A stretch of DNA of 56,436 bases from Megasphaera sp. (lineage in GTDB: Bacteria; Bacillota; Negativicutes; Veillonellales; Megasphaeraceae): NCBI GenBank assembly GCA_022649055.1, contig JALCNL010000002.1, forward strand, positions 1 through 56,436, read 5' to 3'. Below are positions 19,952 to 28,855 of this stretch, one piece after another. The notes beneath the pieces were generated by a model. It searched no databases. It was not told where the DNA came from and was given only the letters and a program-made list of their open reading frames with translations. The translations under genes and the position numbers were made by a program. How positions within the stretch are numbered: position 1 is the stretch's first letter; the number at the start of each line of letters is the position of its first letter.

Positions 19952-20734
19952 TTACTTACCCGTAAAGGACGGTTTACGCTTTTCAACAAAAGCTCCCATA
20001 CCTTCTTTTTGATCAGCCGTTGCAAAGCAAAGGCCAAACACTTCTGCTTCATAAGAAATGCCGGTTACCACATCGCAATTAACGCCGTTATTAATAGCAG
20101 CTTTAGACATCTGAACAGCTACAGGTGCGTTTTTAGCAATCTTCTTAGCAACCTTCATGACAACATCCATTAATTCAGCTTGAGGAACCACCTTGTTAAC
20201 CAGACCAATGCGATGAGCTTCCTGAGCATCAATCATACCACCTGTATAAATTAATTCTTTAGCATACCCGCGTCCAACTACACGAGTCAGCCGTTGCGTA
20301 CCGCCAAAACCAGGGGTAATGCCTAAGCCAACTTCCGGTTGACCAAATTTAGCATTTTCAGAAGCATACCGAAAATCACAGGCACAGGATAATTCGCAAC
20401 CTCCACCAAGTGCAAAACCGTTAATAGCCGCAATTACGGGCTGAGGTAATTTTTCGATTTCAGTAAATACACTTTGTCCAAAAATCCCCCACGCACGTCC
20501 TTCCGCCGGATTTTTAGTAGCCATTTCTTTGATATCAGCACCGGCAACAAAGGATTTATCCCCCGACCCGGTAATAACCAATACTTTTATGTCAGAATTA
20601 GCAGCAACCTTTCCAACACAATCTTTCATTTCTGTAACCGTCGCTGCATTCAAAGCATTTAAGGCCTTCGGGCGATTGATTGTCAACAACCCAATGCCGT
20701 CTTCCACACTAAAAAGAATGTTCTGGTATTCCAT
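19952..20734 (-). CDS. crt: Crotonase (3-hydroxybutyryl-CoA dehydratase / enoyl-CoA hydratase)
   Basis: 260 residues of the crotonase fold. The oxyanion-hole segment FVAGADIKEM is near residue 65. The catalytic glutamates fall in GFALGGGCELSCACDFRYAS and FGQPEVGLGITPGFGGTQRL. It would dehydrate 3-hydroxybutyryl-CoA to crotonyl-CoA in butyrate (chain-elongation) fermentation. It follows hbd by 52 bases and shares its transcript, so the pair provides two successive steps. Thiolase and the butyryl-CoA dehydrogenase/ETF genes are not adjacent. General enoyl-CoA hydratase activity is the alternative. Confidence 0.92.
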   Translation of the reverse strand: MEYQNILFSVEDGIGLLTINRPKALNALNAATVTEMKDCVGKVAANSDIKVLVITGSGDKSFVAGADIKEMATKNPAEGRAWGIFGQSVFTEIEKLPQPVIAAINGFALGGGCELSCACDFRYASENAKFGQPEVGLGITPGFGGTQRLTRVVGRGYAKELIYTGGMIDAQEAHRIGLVNKVVPQAELMDVVMKVAKKIAKNAPVAVQMSKAAINNGVNCDVVTGISYEAEVFGLCFATADQKEGMGAFVEKRKPSFTGK

Positions 20735-20786
20735 ATTGATTAGACCTCCTGTAATTATACTAATATTTTATCAGCAAATACAATAA

Positions 20787-21644
20787 TTATTTATAGTCAT
20801 AAAAACCTTTGCCAGTCTTACGGCCAAGATATCCAGCTTGCACGTATTTGACAAGCAGCGGGCACGGACGATATTTAGGATCTCCCATACCAGAATACAG
20901 AACTTCCATTACATGAAGTACCACATCATTACCGATTAAATCGCAAAGAGCTAATGGTCCCATCGGATGATTAAAGCCTAATTGGCAAACTTTATCAATA
21001 TCTTCTTTGGAAGCTACGCCTTCCATCAAAGCAAATATAGCTTCGTTTAACATAGGAATAACAATACGATTACCCGCAAAGCCAGGGAAGTCAGTTACTT
21101 TAACAGGAGATTTGCCCAATTCTTCAGATGCTTCAAATACCTTTTTGAAAGTATCTTCAGAAGTGGCGATGCCGTTAATAATTTCGATAAGTTTCATAAC
21201 AGGAGCCGGATTAAAGAAATGCATGCCGATAACTTGATCCGGACGATTCGTTGCCGCAGCAATTTCCGTAATAGCCAGGGAAGATGTATTACTAGCAAGA
21301 ATAGTATGCGGTTCGCAGCATTCACCCAAATTTTTGAAGATCTGAGCTTTGATTTTCATGTTTTCAATAGCAGCTTCAACGACAAGATCAATACCCGCCA
21401 TGCTTTCTTTCGTCACATCAACAAAACCTGTGATGCGAGCCATAGCAGCATTCTTATCTTCCTGTGTCATTTTTCCTTTGCCGACAAGTTTTGTCAAGTT
21501 CTTGTCAATCTTTGCTTTCCCGCCATCAATGAACTCTTGTTTAATATCGTTCAAAACTACTTCGCAACCATGTGTTACAAATACCTGAGCAATACCCGAA
21601 CCCATTGTACCGGCACCAATAACCATTACTTTTTTACAAAACAT
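20787..21644 (-). CDS. hbd: 3-hydroxybutyryl-CoA dehydrogenase
   Basis: 285 residues. The Rossmann motif [15 protein letters not shown] opens the protein; the catalytic His lies in [16 protein letters not shown] and the downstream [14 protein letters not shown] is the family signature. The length is right for the single-domain bacterial enzyme that reduces acetoacetyl-CoA with NAD(P)H. The frame is open to 21662, but AGGAGG sits eight bases before the ATG at 21644 (MFCKKVMV). It is the first gene of hbd-crt. Confidence 0.95.
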   Translation of the reverse strand: MFCKKVMVIGAGTMGSGIAQVFVTHGCEVVLNDIKQEFIDGGKAKIDKNLTKLVGKGKMTQEDKNAAMARITGFVDVTKESMAGIDLVVEAAIENMKIKAQIFKNLGECCEPHTILASNTSSLAITEIAAATNRPDQVIGMHFFNPAPVMKLIEIINGIATSEDTFKKVFEASEELGKSPVKVTDFPGFAGNRIVIPMLNEAIFALMEGVASKEDIDKVCQLGFNHPMGPLALCDLIGNDVVLHVMEVLYSGMGDPKYRPCPLLVKYVQAGYLGRKTGKGFYDYK

Positions 21645-21739
21645 TACTAACTCCTCCTTCAATTCGCGTGATTTTTTTCACTTGTTTTTTTCCCATTCAT
21701 CACGCATTTAGATATTTTAATTGCCTTGCTTACATGTAT

Positions 21740-21748
21740 AGTATACCA
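21740..21748 (-). promoter_or_regulatory. Candidate extended -10 promoter of hbd-crt
   Basis: Minus strand TGGTATACT, an extended -10 (TG-n-TATACT), about 95 bases before hbd. The -35 region is weak. It lies in the 308-base gap 21645-21952, which otherwise holds only the terminator of the kinase gene and no convincing gene. Confidence 0.45.
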
Positions 21749-21830
21749 CACTTAGTAAAAAAATCTACTGAATTATACTCTTTTATAAGAAAATAAATGA
21801 AAGAAAATACGCTCAACCATGGGAAACCGC

Positions 21831-21873
21831 TAAAAAATGCGTACTCTGCATATATATATGCAAAATACGCATT
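21831..21873 (-). terminator. Intrinsic terminator after the FGGY kinase
   Basis: Outer arms AATGCGTA (21836-21843) and TACGCATT (21866-21873) with an inner palindrome GCATATATATATGC, followed on the minus strand by a run of T. It lies about 80 bases past the kinase stop. Confidence 0.65.
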
Positions 21874-21952
21874 GCATTGTGTTATATTATGAACTTTTAT
21901 CATGTATACCTTTTGAGTTTTTTCACAAACCCTGTCATCCCACATACAGCTT

Positions 21953-23470
21953 CTATTTGACTTCATTCAAAGCCCTCAGCACATTCTTTCTTTTCTCATA
22001 ATTACGTCGATATACCACTGTATGTTCACTATGGGGCATATAAACTTCCTTAGGCATTAATTTTCGCTGCAACACAAACTTTAAGTCAATGATATCATGA
22101 ACTGCATATGCAGCAACAACACAATTAGTCGGGACGGCCCCACCGGCAACTTCCAATGTCAAAACCTGTGTATCAAGCATGTCTGCTTTAATTTGATTCC
22201 ATAATGAATCCCGACTTCCCCCTTCCGTAACGGTGAGTTTATCAATGCAAATCCCAGCATGACGATATAAATCCGTTATTTCTAAATAATCATATCCAAT
22301 CCCTTCCAGAACAGAACGCCAAAGAGCTCCTTGATCAGAATCAAGCGTTAATCCTAAAAAAGTTCCCCGCACATGTTGAAACGCTCCATTCCCCCCCGTC
22401 AAATAAGGGATAAATATAACTCCGTCGCAGCCAGCAGGATACCGGCCGGCTAAGGAATCCAGCTTTTCATAATATGTATCTTCTTCATGCCGGCAAATAC
22501 TGTCTTTAAACCAACGAAGTGCCAACCCTCCTGTACGAACGAAGCCCCAATAAAAATAACTATTGGGAAGCGTACCCGAATTAAAAATAAGACCACTCCC
22601 GGGAACAGATAACTCTGGGACAATTCCTTCCGTTGCAACACAGAACATGGCACACGTCCCCGCCACATCTACAGCATTTCCCGCTTCCAATACGCCGCTT
22701 CCCATCATGGATTCCATCGTATCCCCAGCCCCGGCACAAATAGGAATCCCTGCAGGAAATCCTGTTTCTTTGGCATCTTTTTCACAAAGTCCTCCAATAA
22801 TATCCCATGGTTTTAAAATCTTCGGCATATATTTTCTGGGAATTCCTAAGATTTTCAATTGTTCTTCGGACCATTGCTTGTTCATAACATTATATCCCAA
22901 TCCCCACCCGGACATTACCCCCCAATCAAGGAAGGCATCCGTTCCTTTAAGTCCTGCTAAGTGCAGCAGAACATACGGACAGTTATGCATAAATTTTACC
23001 CCTTGTGTTCGAAACGGTTCACTGTGTTTGATAAACCACCGTGCCAGCATAGCAGGAAACATGCAATTTGGTTCAGCATTTCCAGTCTCCTGCGCCCAAA
23101 TATCAAGTTTCTTTTTTTTAAGTTCTTCCACATCTTCCATAGTGCGACTATCAAGGTAATTAATAAAAGGCGTGACCGCATTCCCATCTTCATCAATACC
23201 GGCAATACCACAAATAATGCCATCTCCCATAATAGCCCGCACAGAAGTAACGGGTATCCCTTGCTCCTTTAATTTAGCCGAACAGGTCTTCATGCATTGT
23301 TTGATTAATCGGTAATATTCATCAATATCCATCTGTACCCATCCTGGATGAGGATATGTCAATGTTGTCTTCGCCGTATCCATTGCCACACACTGTAATT
23401 TGTCATCATAAACGGCAACCTTGACACTCTGCGTTCCCGCATCAAATCCAATATAATATTTCTGTTCCAT
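21953..23470 (-). CDS. FGGY-family carbohydrate kinase (substrate unknown)
   Basis: 505 residues with the two-lobed FGGY kinase layout. The N-terminal phosphate loop is YYIGFDAGTQSVKVAVYD; the central ATP-site segment is AGAGDTMESMMGSG with VDVAGTCAMF; and the late segment VTEGGSRDSLWNQIKADMLD is followed by the GGAVPTNCVVAAYA region. The family phosphorylates sugars or polyols (xylulose, glycerol, ribulose and others), and I cannot choose among them. The gene stands alone with its own promoter and terminator and no sugar transporter nearby. The frame is open to 23599; GAGGTG seven bases before the ATG at 23470 decides the start. Confidence 0.85.
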   Translation of the reverse strand: MEQKYYIGFDAGTQSVKVAVYDDKLQCVAMDTAKTTLTYPHPGWVQMDIDEYYRLIKQCMKTCSAKLKEQGIPVTSVRAIMGDGIICGIAGIDEDGNAVTPFINYLDSRTMEDVEELKKKKLDIWAQETGNAEPNCMFPAMLARWFIKHSEPFRTQGVKFMHNCPYVLLHLAGLKGTDAFLDWGVMSGWGLGYNVMNKQWSEEQLKILGIPRKYMPKILKPWDIIGGLCEKDAKETGFPAGIPICAGAGDTMESMMGSGVLEAGNAVDVAGTCAMFCVATEGIVPELSVPGSGLIFNSGTLPNSYFYWGFVRTGGLALRWFKDSICRHEEDTYYEKLDSLAGRYPAGCDGVIFIPYLTGGNGAFQHVRGTFLGLTLDSDQGALWRSVLEGIGYDYLEITDLYRHAGICIDKLTVTEGGSRDSLWNQIKADMLDTQVLTLEVAGGAVPTNCVVAAYAVHDIIDLKFVLQRKLMPKEVYMPHSEHTVVYRRNYEKRKNVLRALNEVK

Positions 23471-23523
23471 GTTCATGCACCTCGTGATATCATGAATAAT
23501 GTTCATATGAATATTCTTTTTTA

Positions 23524-23552
23524 ATAATAGCATCGAAAATTTGAAATAGCAA
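23524..23552 (-). promoter_or_regulatory. Candidate sigma-A promoter of the FGGY kinase
   Basis: Minus strand TTGCTA (23547-23552), 17 bases, TATTAT (23524-23529). Just downstream is a partial palindrome around TTCATATGAA (23480-23510) that could be an operator. Confidence 0.55.
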
Positions 23553-23583
23553 TAATACTTTGGTAATCTCATCAACAATTGTA

Positions 23584-23612
23584 TTGATATTTTCTCCAAA
23601 ACATGATAATAT
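23584..23612 (+). promoter_or_regulatory. Candidate promoter of the tRNA-Arg gene
   Basis: TTGATA (23584-23589), 17 bases, TAATAT (23607-23612), about 45 bases before the tRNA. Confidence 0.5.
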
Positions 23613-23656
23613 AGTAAAGTGCTTTTTAAACCACTTTATATTTTTACTTTTATCAT

Positions 23657-23731
23657 GCGCCCGTAGCTCAGGGGATAGAGCACCGGTCTCCGGAACCGGG
23701 TGCGTAGGTTCGATTCCTACCGGGCGCACCA
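23657..23731 (+). tRNA. tRNA-Arg (anticodon CCG)
   Basis: A full cloverleaf can be drawn. The acceptor GCGCCCG pairs with CGGGCGC, the D-arm is GCTC..GAGC, and the anticodon stem is CCGGT/ACCGG with loop CTCCGGA, giving anticodon CCG for the CGG codon. The T-arm is TAGG/CCTA with loop TTCGATTC. The 3' CCA is encoded. Confidence 0.97.
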
Positions 23732-23735
23732 AAAA

Positions 23736-23764
23736 AGAGCAACCGTTTAAACGGCTGCTCTTTA
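23736..23764 (+). terminator. Intrinsic terminator after tRNA-Arg
   Basis: Stem AGAGCA-CCGTTT / AAACGG-TGCTCT with one mismatch, followed by TTTATT, starting five bases after the tRNA. Confidence 0.8.
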
Positions 23765-23806
23765 TTCATATGTAATTTCATTCTTATATATAAGGAGGAA
23801 ATCTAA

Positions 23807-24541
23807 ATGATAAAAATCGGTTATACCAAATTAAACACAGAAAATCCTAAAATATGTGTTCCCCTTACTCCTGAAAGCATTTACAGCGCAATCAGCCAAA
23901 GTCATATAATTAAAGAACATGCATTTGATTTCGTCGAATTTAAAGCAGATTCGTTCAATGGTGGTGCCAATCTTTCCCAACTTTGGAATGCGCTTATGAC
24001 AATCAGTTTACAATTTCAAGAAAACCCGATTATCTTCTCCTGCCGCTTTTCCAATCTTGATTCCTATTTTCAAACCGACCGGGATTACCGTGATATCATA
24101 ACATTTGCGATTCGTTCCGGCATTCCCGATGCCGTGGAAATTGATATGGATAGAGATGAACAGCATATTGCCGATGCCATTGATTTAGCACTGGATACAG
24201 AGGTAACCCCAATTCTTTTCATAGCAGCAGCCGCAGGTACCACACGGCAAGAAATAACCGCCCAACTGGAAAATGCATATAATGAAGATGTGGAAATATA
24301 TCATTTATACCGACCCGTAGAAAAAGAAACGGATATATCCGATCTGACAGGTATTGTGGATACTTTTACATCTCTTCATGACGGAACAACGGTAATTTGT
24401 GAACCAGCCGGTACTATCGCTCGTAACGCCTTAGCCGCAGGTAATGCCTTCCACTCTCCCATTGTATATGCCTCCTGTCAGGAGCAAGATTCAAACACCT
24501 ATATCGATGCGGATACACTGGCATCCATTTTGAAAAAATAG
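23807..24541 (+). CDS. Type I 3-dehydroquinase-like protein lacking both catalytic residues
   Basis: 244 residues that align along their whole length with type I 3-dehydroquinate dehydratase (AroD). Substrate-side marks remain: ICVPL then FDFVEFKAD (Glu of the EFRAD motif), IIFSCRF (Arg), and TIARNALAAG in the position of the SRLAG loop. The two residues that make the enzyme appear to be gone. The His of the S-x-H-D/N-F motif falls in LFIAAAAGTTRQEI, and the Schiff-base Lys of KIA-MP falls in IYHLYRPVE. I infer a non-catalytic or re-purposed homolog. The gene has its own strong RBS (AAGGAGGAA) and terminator and no shikimate-pathway neighbours. Confidence 0.75.
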   Translation: MIKIGYTKLNTENPKICVPLTPESIYSAISQSHIIKEHAFDFVEFKADSFNGGANLSQLWNALMTISLQFQENPIIFSCRFSNLDSYFQTDRDYRDIITFAIRSGIPDAVEIDMDRDEQHIADAIDLALDTEVTPILFIAAAAGTTRQEITAQLENAYNEDVEIYHLYRPVEKETDISDLTGIVDTFTSLHDGTTVICEPAGTIARNALAAGNAFHSPIVYASCQEQDSNTYIDADTLASILKK

Positions 24542-24561
24542 AAATATATATCGGTTATTTT

Positions 24562-24597
24562 ACTGGATTCTGTTATGGCAGAATCCAGTTTTTTTGT
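24562..24597 (+). terminator. Intrinsic terminator after the AroD-like gene
   Basis: Perfect 11-bp stem ACTGGATTCTG / CAGAATCCAGT with a six-base loop followed by seven T. Confidence 0.9.
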
Positions 24598-24667
24598 ACT
24601 TTCTGCCTATACGGGGATACGGGATATGCTATATACATACTTGAGGAGTACTTCATACCCATTTCAT

Positions 24668-26380
24668 TCAGTCTATGATCATGGGAAGAATTTTTTGCTT
24701 ACGTACATCTATAATACCTTTATCCGTTACTTTTATATCAGGACTGACAGGCAGGGATAATGTACTCAAGGACATAATGATATTAGGGTGATCATATCCC
24801 CATTCCCGCAGCGACTGCGTCACGCCTTGTATTTGTCTCCCTAATACATCTAACGGTTGATCTGATAAGATCCCTGCAATAGGAAGTGCGGCAAAAGCCG
24901 TCACCGTGTTATTAATAGCAGCTGCATATCCTCCTTGATTTTCAATAACTGTATTAGCTGCCAGCATCATGTCCGCTTTCGTTTGTCCTATAACAAGCAA
25001 ATTATGATGATCGTGAGCATACGTAGTGGCAGCAGCGCCTTTTTTCATAGCCGCTCCCCCGACCAATGCATACCCGCAACCGCCATTTTTTCCATGACGT
25101 TCAAAAACAACAGCCAAATTATATGGACTATCTTCCCAGCAGATTTCATGATTTTTCACAGGAAATATTGCAGTTTCTTCCTGAACAAATGTAGTTTTAT
25201 TACTAACACATAAAATTCGGCAGCATACACTTCCCGTTTTTTGTTCAACGTGAAGTGTAAAATTATCTTCCGTACGCGGAGTAACATGCACACTGTGATA
25301 AAAATGCGAAGGAAATGAAGTATCTCGTTCTTCCGGTTCCTGCACACCATCGCACCGGTAAACTTCTCGGCCGCTGCAATACGTAGCAAGAACATGAAAC
25401 TGTCTTGGATCATCCAGAACAACAAAATCCGCAATTTTCCCTGGAGCAATACTGCCCTTATCAGACAATCCCATTCGCCTGGCAGGAGTATACGTAGCTG
25501 CATATATTGCCTGTTCGGGGGTCAAACCTGCTTTCATTGCTTTTTTTACAAGATAATTCAAATGGCCTCGTTTTATAAAAGAATCCGGCATAGTATCATC
25601 TGTTACAAGCGCAAAATGTTCAAACAGATTATGTTCTACAAGATATTGAATGAATTCCGGTGTAATCGTTTTTTCCTGAAGCTGCAGAAAACAACCACCG
25701 CCAATTCGCTGGCGGATTGTTTCCAATGTCTGGTCCGTATGATCAGAGTTGACTCCGTTATACAAAATTTGTGCCAAATCCCAATCAAGAAATCGTGGTA
25801 AATGGCCTTCCAGTGGAAATTTCGGAGCATTTTCTTTTACCTGCCGGACAAGACGGCTGGTTTTAGTATCCGGCCCAGCAATTATATCGTGCCCATTCAT
25901 CACTTCTCCTAAACAAATCACCTTATCCATATGCAGCATGGCTGCAACACTGTCACTTCCTATTTCCGCACCTGTTGTTTCCAAGCAGGCATTCGTAGAC
26001 GGTACAGAACTGGGAATCGCAATATAAATATCTGCGGGTCCGTCCTTTATAGATTGCACCATAGCTTTAATGCCTTCCAGTCCAAAAACATTCGCAATTT
26101 CATGTGGTTCAGCGATCAATGTCGTAACACCGTTTTTAACAACCCATTTCGAAAATGTACGCGGTGTACACATCGTGCTTTCAATATGCATGTGACAATC
26201 TACGAGTCCGGGAATTATATATTTCCCAGACATATCAATAACGTTTTTAGGTACTACGGGAGTTTTTTTTGTTCCAATATAAAGAAATTTATCTCCGGAA
26301 ATTGCGATATTACCTATTATAAATTTTTTAAAATACACATTAAAAACATGTGCATTTTTTAATAATAAATCAATTTGCAT
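24668..26380 (-). CDS. ade: Adenine deaminase
   Basis: 570 residues of the amidohydrolase superfamily. The metal site begins with YIIPGLVDCHMHIEST near residue 60. AEPHEIANVFG and CLGEVMNGHDI follow, then the LVTDDTMPDSFIKRGHLNYL segment and the C-terminal AHDHHNLLVIG characteristic of Ade. It converts adenine to hypoxanthine and ammonia. The frame extends to 26464, but GAGAGGAA lies six bases before the ATG at 26380. The gene is 17 bases behind an NCS2 purine permease, so uptake and deamination are coupled for purine salvage. Confidence 0.95.
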   Translation of the reverse strand: MQIDLLLKNAHVFNVYFKKFIIGNIAISGDKFLYIGTKKTPVVPKNVIDMSGKYIIPGLVDCHMHIESTMCTPRTFSKWVVKNGVTTLIAEPHEIANVFGLEGIKAMVQSIKDGPADIYIAIPSSVPSTNACLETTGAEIGSDSVAAMLHMDKVICLGEVMNGHDIIAGPDTKTSRLVRQVKENAPKFPLEGHLPRFLDWDLAQILYNGVNSDHTDQTLETIRQRIGGGCFLQLQEKTITPEFIQYLVEHNLFEHFALVTDDTMPDSFIKRGHLNYLVKKAMKAGLTPEQAIYAATYTPARRMGLSDKGSIAPGKIADFVVLDDPRQFHVLATYCSGREVYRCDGVQEPEERDTSFPSHFYHSVHVTPRTEDNFTLHVEQKTGSVCCRILCVSNKTTFVQEETAIFPVKNHEICWEDSPYNLAVVFERHGKNGGCGYALVGGAAMKKGAAATTYAHDHHNLLVIGQTKADMMLAANTVIENQGGYAAAINNTVTAFAALPIAGILSDQPLDVLGRQIQGVTQSLREWGYDHPNIIMSLSTLSLPVSPDIKVTDKGIIDVRKQKILPMIID

Positions 26381-26397
26381 GTAAAGTTCCTCTCTGG

Positions 26398-27726
26398 CTA
26401 TTTCACACCGGCCATAGAATAGAAATAATATAGTAACAGCAATGCCAGCAAATAATGCCCCCAAGTCATTTCCTTATATCGACGGGATGCTAGTTTAATA
26501 ATAACATAAGCAAGAAATGCCAAGGAAATACCATTGGCAATATTAAAAGTAAATGCAGTAAATGCAATGCACAAAAACGCCGGAACATATTCTGCCATAT
26601 CCGAATAATCCAAATTACGCATCCCCGCCATCATACTTACCCCTACATACAACAGCACAGGAGCGGTAGCCGCTGCCGGTATCATCAAAGCTAACGGAGT
26701 AATTGCCAATACAAGAAGAAACATTACTGCCGTTGTCACTGCCGTAAGACCTGTACGCCCACCTGCTTCAACCCCAGCTCCCGACTCCAGATAAGTAATC
26801 AATACAGGAATTGTAAAAAAAGATCCCAGTGTAGCGGCAATCGAATCTACTTGAAAAATTTTATTCAAATCTGGTAAATCACCATTTTTGTCAAGAAACC
26901 CAGCTTTTCCACCAATACCAATAGCTGTCCCAAAACTAGAAAAAAAATCAGGCAGAAAAAAGACAAATAAATAAGGAACATATCGAACGTCAAGAGCTCC
27001 TAGCAGATCAAAATTGAAAAAAACTTCGCCCATCCCTGAAGGAACGGCAAAAATTGCAGCCGGAATTTTTGTAACTCCCAGGGGAATGCCTATAATCGTT
27101 GCAATAACTATACTAATTAAAGCTGCTCCCCGTATCTTACGTGCTTCCAATGCCAAAAGAACAAACAGTCCTATAGCGGCTAAAACAACAACAGGCTGAG
27201 AAATGTCACCTAATGAAAGTGCCACTTTACTTGCGTTTGCTGCTAATACCTTAGCATTTCGCAGTCCGATAACGGCAAGAAACATTCCCACACCCGCACT
27301 GATAGAAATTTTAATTCCTTTGGGAATCACCATTACAATAGCTTCACGTATTCCCAATACGGTTACAATAAGAAACAGGCATCCGCTTAAGAACACGATA
27401 GCACTGGCAATGCCCACAGAAACATGCTGCAATTGTACAAGCGTAATCGAAAAAATAGCTACCCCGCCCATGCCAGGTGCCAAAACAAAAGGTCTATTTG
27501 TATACAACCCCATTGCCAATGTAGTGAAAAAAATCATCATAACCATAGCCGTTAAAATTTCTCCGGCAGGCAATCCCGCATCTCCCATCATTTTTGGTAC
27601 TACAGCTAATACATAAGCCATTGTTGCAAACGTCGTCATCCCGGCGATAATTTCCGTACTTACTGATGTCCCCCATGATTTAAGTTGGAACTGTCGTTCA
27701 CAAATACGTTGAATATAGGAATACAT
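26398..27726 (-). CDS. NCS2-family purine permease (AzgA/PbuG type)
   Basis: 442 residues, highly hydrophobic with about 12 or more membrane segments. The start of the first helix, STEIIAGMTTFATMAYVLAVVP, and the segments SAGVGMFLAVIGLRNA and FLPDFFSSFGTAIGIGGKAG are typical of the AzgA branch. Members import adenine, guanine or hypoxanthine with protons. Its partner ade suggests adenine as a substrate. AGGGGGAG lies five bases before the ATG at 27726; the longer frame to 27744 is not used. I looked for a purine riboswitch in the leader and saw none. Confidence 0.9.
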   Translation of the reverse strand: MYSYIQRICERQFQLKSWGTSVSTEIIAGMTTFATMAYVLAVVPKMMGDAGLPAGEILTAMVMMIFFTTLAMGLYTNRPFVLAPGMGGVAIFSITLVQLQHVSVGIASAIVFLSGCLFLIVTVLGIREAIVMVIPKGIKISISAGVGMFLAVIGLRNAKVLAANASKVALSLGDISQPVVVLAAIGLFVLLALEARKIRGAALISIVIATIIGIPLGVTKIPAAIFAVPSGMGEVFFNFDLLGALDVRYVPYLFVFFLPDFFSSFGTAIGIGGKAGFLDKNGDLPDLNKIFQVDSIAATLGSFFTIPVLITYLESGAGVEAGGRTGLTAVTTAVMFLLVLAITPLALMIPAAATAPVLLYVGVSMMAGMRNLDYSDMAEYVPAFLCIAFTAFTFNIANGISLAFLAYVIIKLASRRYKEMTWGHYLLALLLLYYFYSMAGVK

Positions 27727-27831
27727 CAACGCTCCCCCTTCCATTTTCTAATACTGTGTTGCTTTAAACTATTATAGTACTATTACCGCCTGTATACCAT
27801 AAATTAATTCAAAAAAAATCCCCACACAATA

Positions 27832-27884
27832 TGTAGTGACCCCATAAAGTTAGATTTCTAGGTCTAATTTATGGGGTCACTACA
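27832..27884. mobile_element. 53-bp palindromic element resembling two fused IS3-type ends
   Basis: Arms TGTAGTGACCCCATAAA (27832-27848) and TTTATGGGGTCACTACA (27868-27884) are perfect inverses. The bases inside them (GTTAGAT and GGTCTAA) still match with one gap, so each half looks like a ~25-base terminal repeat of an IS3/IS150-type element (TGTxxTGACCCC..AAAGTTAGA). The element is flanked by ATA on both sides (27829-27831, 27885-27887), fitting a 3-bp target duplication. It contains no gene. It sits between htpX and the permease gene, within the A/T-flanked arms AAAAATCC/GGATTTTT of what may be the htpX terminator. Use as a terminator hairpin is the alternative reading. Confidence 0.55.
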
Positions 27885-27942
27885 ATAACGTGCAAGGATT
27901 TTTACAATATTATATAACCAAACAAAATAAAAAACGTGCCGT

Positions 27943-28800
27943 TTAATGATGAAGTTTACGATCCAGATCTTGCAATCTTTGAATCCGCTTTTCTGTAGGA
28001 GGATGTGTACTAAACAAATTAACTAATCCACCGGAAACGCCACTGAAAGGATTTATAATACACATATGAGCGGTAGCGTTTGTAGCTCCCGGCATAACAC
28101 GATAATGCGCATAATTATCAATTTTCCCCAAGGCTCTGGCTAAAGCCAACGGGTCGTCAATCATGCGCCCGCCTTCTTCGTCAGCCATATATTCACGAGT
28201 TCGAGAAATGGACATCTGAATAAGAGCCGCCGCAATAGGAGCAATAATAATAGTTGCTATCAAGGCAATCGGATTACTGCCTTCATCATCATCACTGCCC
28301 CGGCCAAATATTGCTGCCCACTGAGCGATATTGGCTATCATAGAAATAGCACTGGCAAAACAAGCTACAATTGTACTGATAAGAATATCTCGATGTAGTA
28401 TATGAGACATTTCATGTGCTAAGACACCACGTATTTCTTCATCATCCAGCATTTCCAAAATACCGGTCGTCGCCGCAACCGCTGCATGTGAAGGATTGCG
28501 CCCCGTTGCAAAAGCATTGGGAACTTCCGTCGATATAATATATACCTTTGGCATAGGAAGATCCGCACGTTGTGCCAAATCCTTCACAATTTGATATAAA
28601 CGATGCGATGAATCGACTTCTTCCGCATGATACATACGCAGTACGATAGAATCACTGAACCAATAAGAGAAAAAATTCATTCCCATGGCAATCAAGAACA
28701 TGATATACACACCTTGTCGGCCACCAAAGGTTCCCCCAATTGCCATCATGATAACGGCCAGCAACGTCATCAAGAAAACTGTTTTCAAACTGTTCATCAT
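27943..28800 (-). CDS. htpX: HtpX-like membrane zinc metalloprotease (M48)
   Basis: 285 residues. The zinc site HEMSH lies in VRGVLAHEMSHILHRDILIS near residue 135, with the third ligand in SRTREYMADEEGG near 200. Two hydrophobic segments at the N-terminus and two around residues 145-195 anchor it, and FSTHPPTEKRIQRLQ closes it as usual for HtpX. The family degrades misfolded membrane proteins, often under envelope or heat stress. It is monocistronic with a consensus promoter. The start is the first of two adjacent ATGs after GGAGA. Confidence 0.93.
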   Translation of the reverse strand: MMNSLKTVFLMTLLAVIMMAIGGTFGGRQGVYIMFLIAMGMNFFSYWFSDSIVLRMYHAEEVDSSHRLYQIVKDLAQRADLPMPKVYIISTEVPNAFATGRNPSHAAVAATTGILEMLDDEEIRGVLAHEMSHILHRDILISTIVACFASAISMIANIAQWAAIFGRGSDDDEGSNPIALIATIIIAPIAAALIQMSISRTREYMADEEGGRMIDDPLALARALGKIDNYAHYRVMPGATNATAHMCIINPFSGVSGGLVNLFSTHPPTEKRIQRLQDLDRKLHH

Positions 28801-28855
28801 TATAGGTCTCCTCTATTCTTAAAACGCTACTGCGGTAAAAATATACCGTAATAGT

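Noticed and set aside
21730-21966. Minus-strand open frame in the gap between the kinase and hbd
   Set aside because: It crosses the kinase terminator and the hbd promoter and shows no protein-like motif or RBS.
27745-27831. Possible purine riboswitch before the NCS2 permease
   Set aside because: The leader is short and I could not find the conserved three-way junction or loop sequences.
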